64,000 nt of DNA, from the NCBI GenBank assembly GCA_029834535.1, contig JAQMWT010000362.1, positions 62,001 to 126,000 on the forward strand. Direction: 5' to 3'. A program made the translations under genes and the position numbers. Source of the stretch: Chrysophaeum taylorii (taxonomy: Eukaryota; Sar; Pelagophyceae; Pelagomonadales; Pelagomonadaceae). The notes beneath the pieces are model-generated. The model saw only the letters and a list, made by a program, of their open reading frames with translations. It searched no databases and had not been told where the DNA came from. This document shows positions 61,915-64,000 of the stretch, piece after piece (within the stretch, counting starts at the first letter, position 1; each line of letters starts with the position of its first letter).

Positions 61915-62723
61915 ACCAGCAGCTCCCTTCTTGACATGAGGTATCTCTTCTTCGTCACGACGATGCGCCGAACCGGGATCAGTATGATGGTGCGGGGTAG
62001 GCTCCGGTCGACTTCGCGGTGGCTGATCAGTACCGATACAGCGTCATCATCGTCGGGCGTAACACGAGTAGCATCCGGAGAGGTTGGCCGTGCCTCTCGA
62101 GCATGCGCCCGCATGGATTCCTCCACCATTCGTCGAAGTCGATCGTCGTCGATCCGCTGCCGCTCCACTTCTGAGCGTTGTTGTTGAGCGTCGCGGCGGG
62201 TGCTCTCAAGTTCACGTATGACTTGCTCGATCTGCGACTGGTACATCTCGAATCGTTCGACGATGGTCTGCAGAACCTCGGGGTCGACATCCACGCGAAA
62301 ATCTGTCGCTCTCGTATTCGCAGATGGTGGCCTAGGAGGTGCACTCTCCTCTGGTCCACGCATCGCCGCAAACGGTCCGGGTTCCGCTCGAGATGACTCC
62401 GTAGCATTCATCGCACGTTCGTGGGGTCGTGCGTACGGGAACGTCGGCTCACCCGGTCTTGAAGTTGCGTCTGGCGCAACCGTAGCTCCCCCTTCGCCGG
62501 CGCGTGGATCCGGAAGGATGACCACGCTTGGGGGGCTGTCGAGGCTATCAGAGGATCTTGCCTCTCTTCCGATGCCACTTTCCTCGGCTTCCGGCCGTTG
62601 AAAGGGCGTACTGAATGGTGTTCTCCCAATAGACGCAAATGGAGTCCCTGCACTGAATCGTTGCAGACGCTCCTGTGCGCCCCGAAACCACTGCGGTCGT
62701 TCTGTCATTGGCCTCTCTGCCAT
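61911..62723 (-). CDS. Gypsy gag, N-terminal frame
   Basis: 270 residues from ATG 62723. The first half is Pro/Ser-rich and disordered. Residues about 150-215 form a coiled coil (VLQTIVERFEMYQSQIEQVI, then QQQRSEVERQRIDDDRLRRM). It ends in TGA that overlaps the next ATG as ATGA. It probably makes the structural or RNA-binding leader part of the particle protein. Whether it is a separate protein or fused to the next by frameshift cannot be told. Confidence 0.6.
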   Translation of the reverse strand: MAERPMTERPQWFRGAQERLQRFSAGTPFASIGRTPFSTPFQRPEAEESGIGREARSSDSLDSPPSVVILPDPRAGEGGATVAPDATSRPGEPTFPYARPHERAMNATESSRAEPGPFAAMRGPEESAPPRPPSANTRATDFRVDVDPEVLQTIVERFEMYQSQIEQVIRELESTRRDAQQQRSEVERQRIDDDRLRRMVEESMRAHAREARPTSPDATRVTPDDDDAVSVLISHREVDRSLPRTIILIPVRRIVVTKKRYLMSRRELLV

Positions 62724-63133
62724 GACCGCGCTTTGCCCGGATAATAGGCTTAATCCGGACGCTCACAACTCACTTGTTTTATTCTTTTCGTCAGACGACA
62801 ATTGCCGGCAGCCGTCTGACTGCGCGCTGTACCGGTGCGCTGGACTTACGGAAGTATTTGCCTTGCGCGTGAAGACTATGGACGGCCTTCCCGGTGCTGT
62901 CGCTCGCCGTCAGGGAGGTGGTCTGCCTCGCGCGAGCTAAGTTAGGTCTTACTCTGTCTTTGCCTCGTAGGTTTTTCGATGTTTGCCTCAATGAGTCGTA
63001 GTGACTCCGCTCCCCGTACGATCCGAATCACGTAAAATGAACCCCGCGGCAGTACCCGTGATCCTCTGGATCTTCACCCACAAATGCGTCGGCTTCGCAC
63101 TCACTCGACCGTTACGAACCGACTCGCCGCCGA

Positions 63134-63182
63134 GAAACAGGAGATCGATAGTCCGGGAGTTGGACTATCGATTTCCCGTTTC
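63134..63182 (-). other. 21-bp hairpin in retrotransposon leader
   Basis: gaaacaggagatcgatagtcc at 63134-63154 is matched at 19 of 21 positions by the reverse complement of 63162-63182, with a 7-nt loop; the inner 11 bp are perfect. It overlaps the edge of the primer-binding site. Confidence 0.8.
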
Positions 63183-63191
63183 TGAGACCAC
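63178..63191 (-). promoter_or_regulatory. Putative tRNA primer-binding site
   Basis: Directly inside the 5' LTR the minus strand reads gTGGTCTCAGAAAC, beginning TGG after a one-base spacer, as expected for pairing with a tRNA CCA end. It is similar to, not identical with, the initiator-Met type TGGTATCAGAGC. The tRNA is not identified. Confidence 0.6.
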
Positions 63192-63521
63192 TGTAGTGGT
63201 TTTCTCAGATACCCGCCCCTCCTGGCCGGACCAGGGGCCTCAACAACCCTTTCTCCCAACCCGAACCGCGGGTGAAACCACCACACGCCCGATCTCAGCG
63301 TAATACCTCACGCCATCACGAAATCGGACAATCAAATGAGGGTAATATCAAGAAGACACCAAGAAAGCAATACAAATGCCTGGTACATTGGGTTCAGTGG
63401 GAGCGTAGGTGAGGGTGTCAAGATGACACCCCCCCATAAGTGCAAGGTCAATACCAGGGCAACAATCAGGGTAAGTCAGGTGGCATGCAGGCAAGTGGGG
63501 GAAATGGGCGCTACTGCCACA
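63192..63521 (-). repeat. 5' LTR of gypsy element
   Basis: 330 bp, same ends as the other LTR with six differences. On the minus strand this copy carries the promoter and transcript start of the element. Confidence 0.93.
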
Positions 63522-63802
63522 AAGACGGTCGTGGACAAGCTCGCCCACCACGCCAATACCAAGTTGCGTGCCTTGGTCATTTCATGTTCAATAGCAACTT
63601 CGGTCAACGCCCTGGGTGTTGGTCTTAGGCCCGACGGGCCTCGCTCGCGCTCAGGAAGGTGGCGAAGAGAGTGGTCCCGCCTATCCTAGTGCTATCTAGT
63701 GCTTTGCTATCGACCCATGACGCCTACCAGGCCCGCCCGCTTGCGCGCGTGTTGCGGCTACTCGCGTCTTGGCAACGACGACGGCGTCGTCACCGGTTCC
63801 CC
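63522..63802. other. Right flank of gypsy element
   Basis: No supported gene. A plus-strand stretch VVDKLAHHANTKLRALVISC near 63528-63587 is protein-like but short. Confidence 0.3.
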
Positions 63803-64000
63803 CTATGTGGCTGTCGAGGCTGCGCGGCGTTCTGTCCGGAGCTTAGCGCTGGTCTCCTTGACCATCCCGATGTCCACCACCTCATCCAAGTCGGACAGCA
63901 TCAGCACTTTTCCGGCATTCCCGTTTTTAACGGCGTGCCTATCGGGTCGTCCGGACTCCCATAAGCTCCTCCACTGTGCATCGCGAGGTTGAAGGTGGAG
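63803..64000 (-). CDS. Possible partial gene, runs off right edge
   Basis: A minus-strand frame is open from the window edge to a TAG at 63803, 65 codons. It includes KVLMLSDLDEVVDIGMVKET and then a basic tail. It would be the 3' end of a gene beginning outside the window. Not recognised; short enough to be chance. Confidence 0.3.
   Translation of the reverse strand, partial: LHLQPRDAQWRSLWESGRPDRHAVKNGNAGKVLMLSDLDEVVDIGMVKETSAKLRTERRAASTAT

Larger units (their letters stand above)
53828..63521 (-). mobile_element. Ty3/gypsy LTR retrotransposon, 9694 bp, with methyltransferase-like domain
   Basis: Two 330-bp LTRs flank minus-strand frames for gag, zinc knuckle, protease-like, methyltransferase-like, reverse transcriptase, RNase H, integrase and a C-terminal tail. 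RNase H before integrase is the Ty3/gypsy order. The LTRs start TG, end CA and differ at six positions by my count (about 98% identity), so insertion was fairly recent. No short target duplication is seen: the outer flanks are gcgga and aagac. Several frame changes and two in-frame TAG codons separate the parts; some may be programmed, the rest are probably lesions. Confidence 0.92.

Noticed and set aside
53823-63526. Target-site duplication of the gypsy element.
   Set aside because: The outer flanks gcgga and aagac do not match at 4, 5 or 6 bp.
1-64000. CRISPR array, bacterial operons or ribosome-binding sites.
   Set aside because: The tandem repeats lack unique spacers, and the genes are eukaryotic with introns and monocistronic layout.

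Overview
The window looks like nuclear DNA of a photosynthetic eukaryote with a red-algal secondary plastid, probably a GC-rich stramenopile alga; a pelagophyte-like lineage is my guess, not shown. The reasons are a class I fructose-bisphosphate aldolase with a signal peptide followed by an Ala-Phe plastid-targeting junction, a nuclear sigma-70 factor, a protein-only RNase P, ALG7, a giant ubiquitin protease, short GT-AG introns (47-116 nt) and several eukaryotic transposons. Coding DNA is GC-rich and genes are dense on both strands, often with under 110 bp between neighbours.

Layout. 1-476 holds the open end of a minus-strand gene that leaves the window. 477-3976 is a 3500-bp PIF/Harbinger-type DNA transposon with inverted ends and a TAA target duplication; its transposase is broken, its antisense second gene is open. 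6.0-11.5 kb carries a sulfotransferase, a three-exon coiled-coil (BAR-like) plus SH3 protein, and a divergently transcribed free-standing polyketide-type ketoreductase. 11.5-14.9 kb is gene-poor and contains a GC-rich minisatellite. 14.9-26.3 kb carries a pentameric ligand-gated channel without the Cys-loop cysteines and a ~2,920-residue ubiquitin hydrolase. 26.3-29.1 kb holds transposase-like relics. 29.1-35.1 kb carries an amine oxidase, a small mitochondrial-type protein, ALG7 and a four-exon ABCG transporter. 35.6-40.2 kb holds transposase and Ty1/copia fragments plus an AT-richer broken gene. 41-53.6 kb carries an F-box/LRR-like protein head-to-head with RNase P, an alpha/beta-hydrolase without the usual serine, an IQ-motif protein, the sigma factor, a small membrane protein, a GOLD-domain protein and the plastid aldolase. 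53,828-63,521 is a 9.7-kb Ty3/gypsy retrotransposon on the minus strand with 330-bp LTRs.

The most unusual item is inside that gypsy element: between protease and reverse transcriptase it encodes what reads as a C5 DNA-methyltransferase-like domain (motifs I, IV, a motif VI-like Glu, VIII and X can be seen), split by a frame change. The same element has an in-frame UAG exactly between gag and protease, an AUGA stop/start overlap between two gag frames and a 21-bp leader hairpin beside the primer-binding site.

The genes are independent housekeeping and signalling genes, not an operon. Shared themes are plastid function (sigma factor, aldolase), membrane traffic (SH3/BAR-like protein, GOLD protein, ABCG), N-glycosylation (ALG7) and protein turnover (ubiquitin hydrolase, F-box-like protein). 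Starts were moved from non-ATG codons to the first sensible ATG throughout. Splice joints are my own reading and rest on restored domain continuity plus GT-AG and frame agreement.
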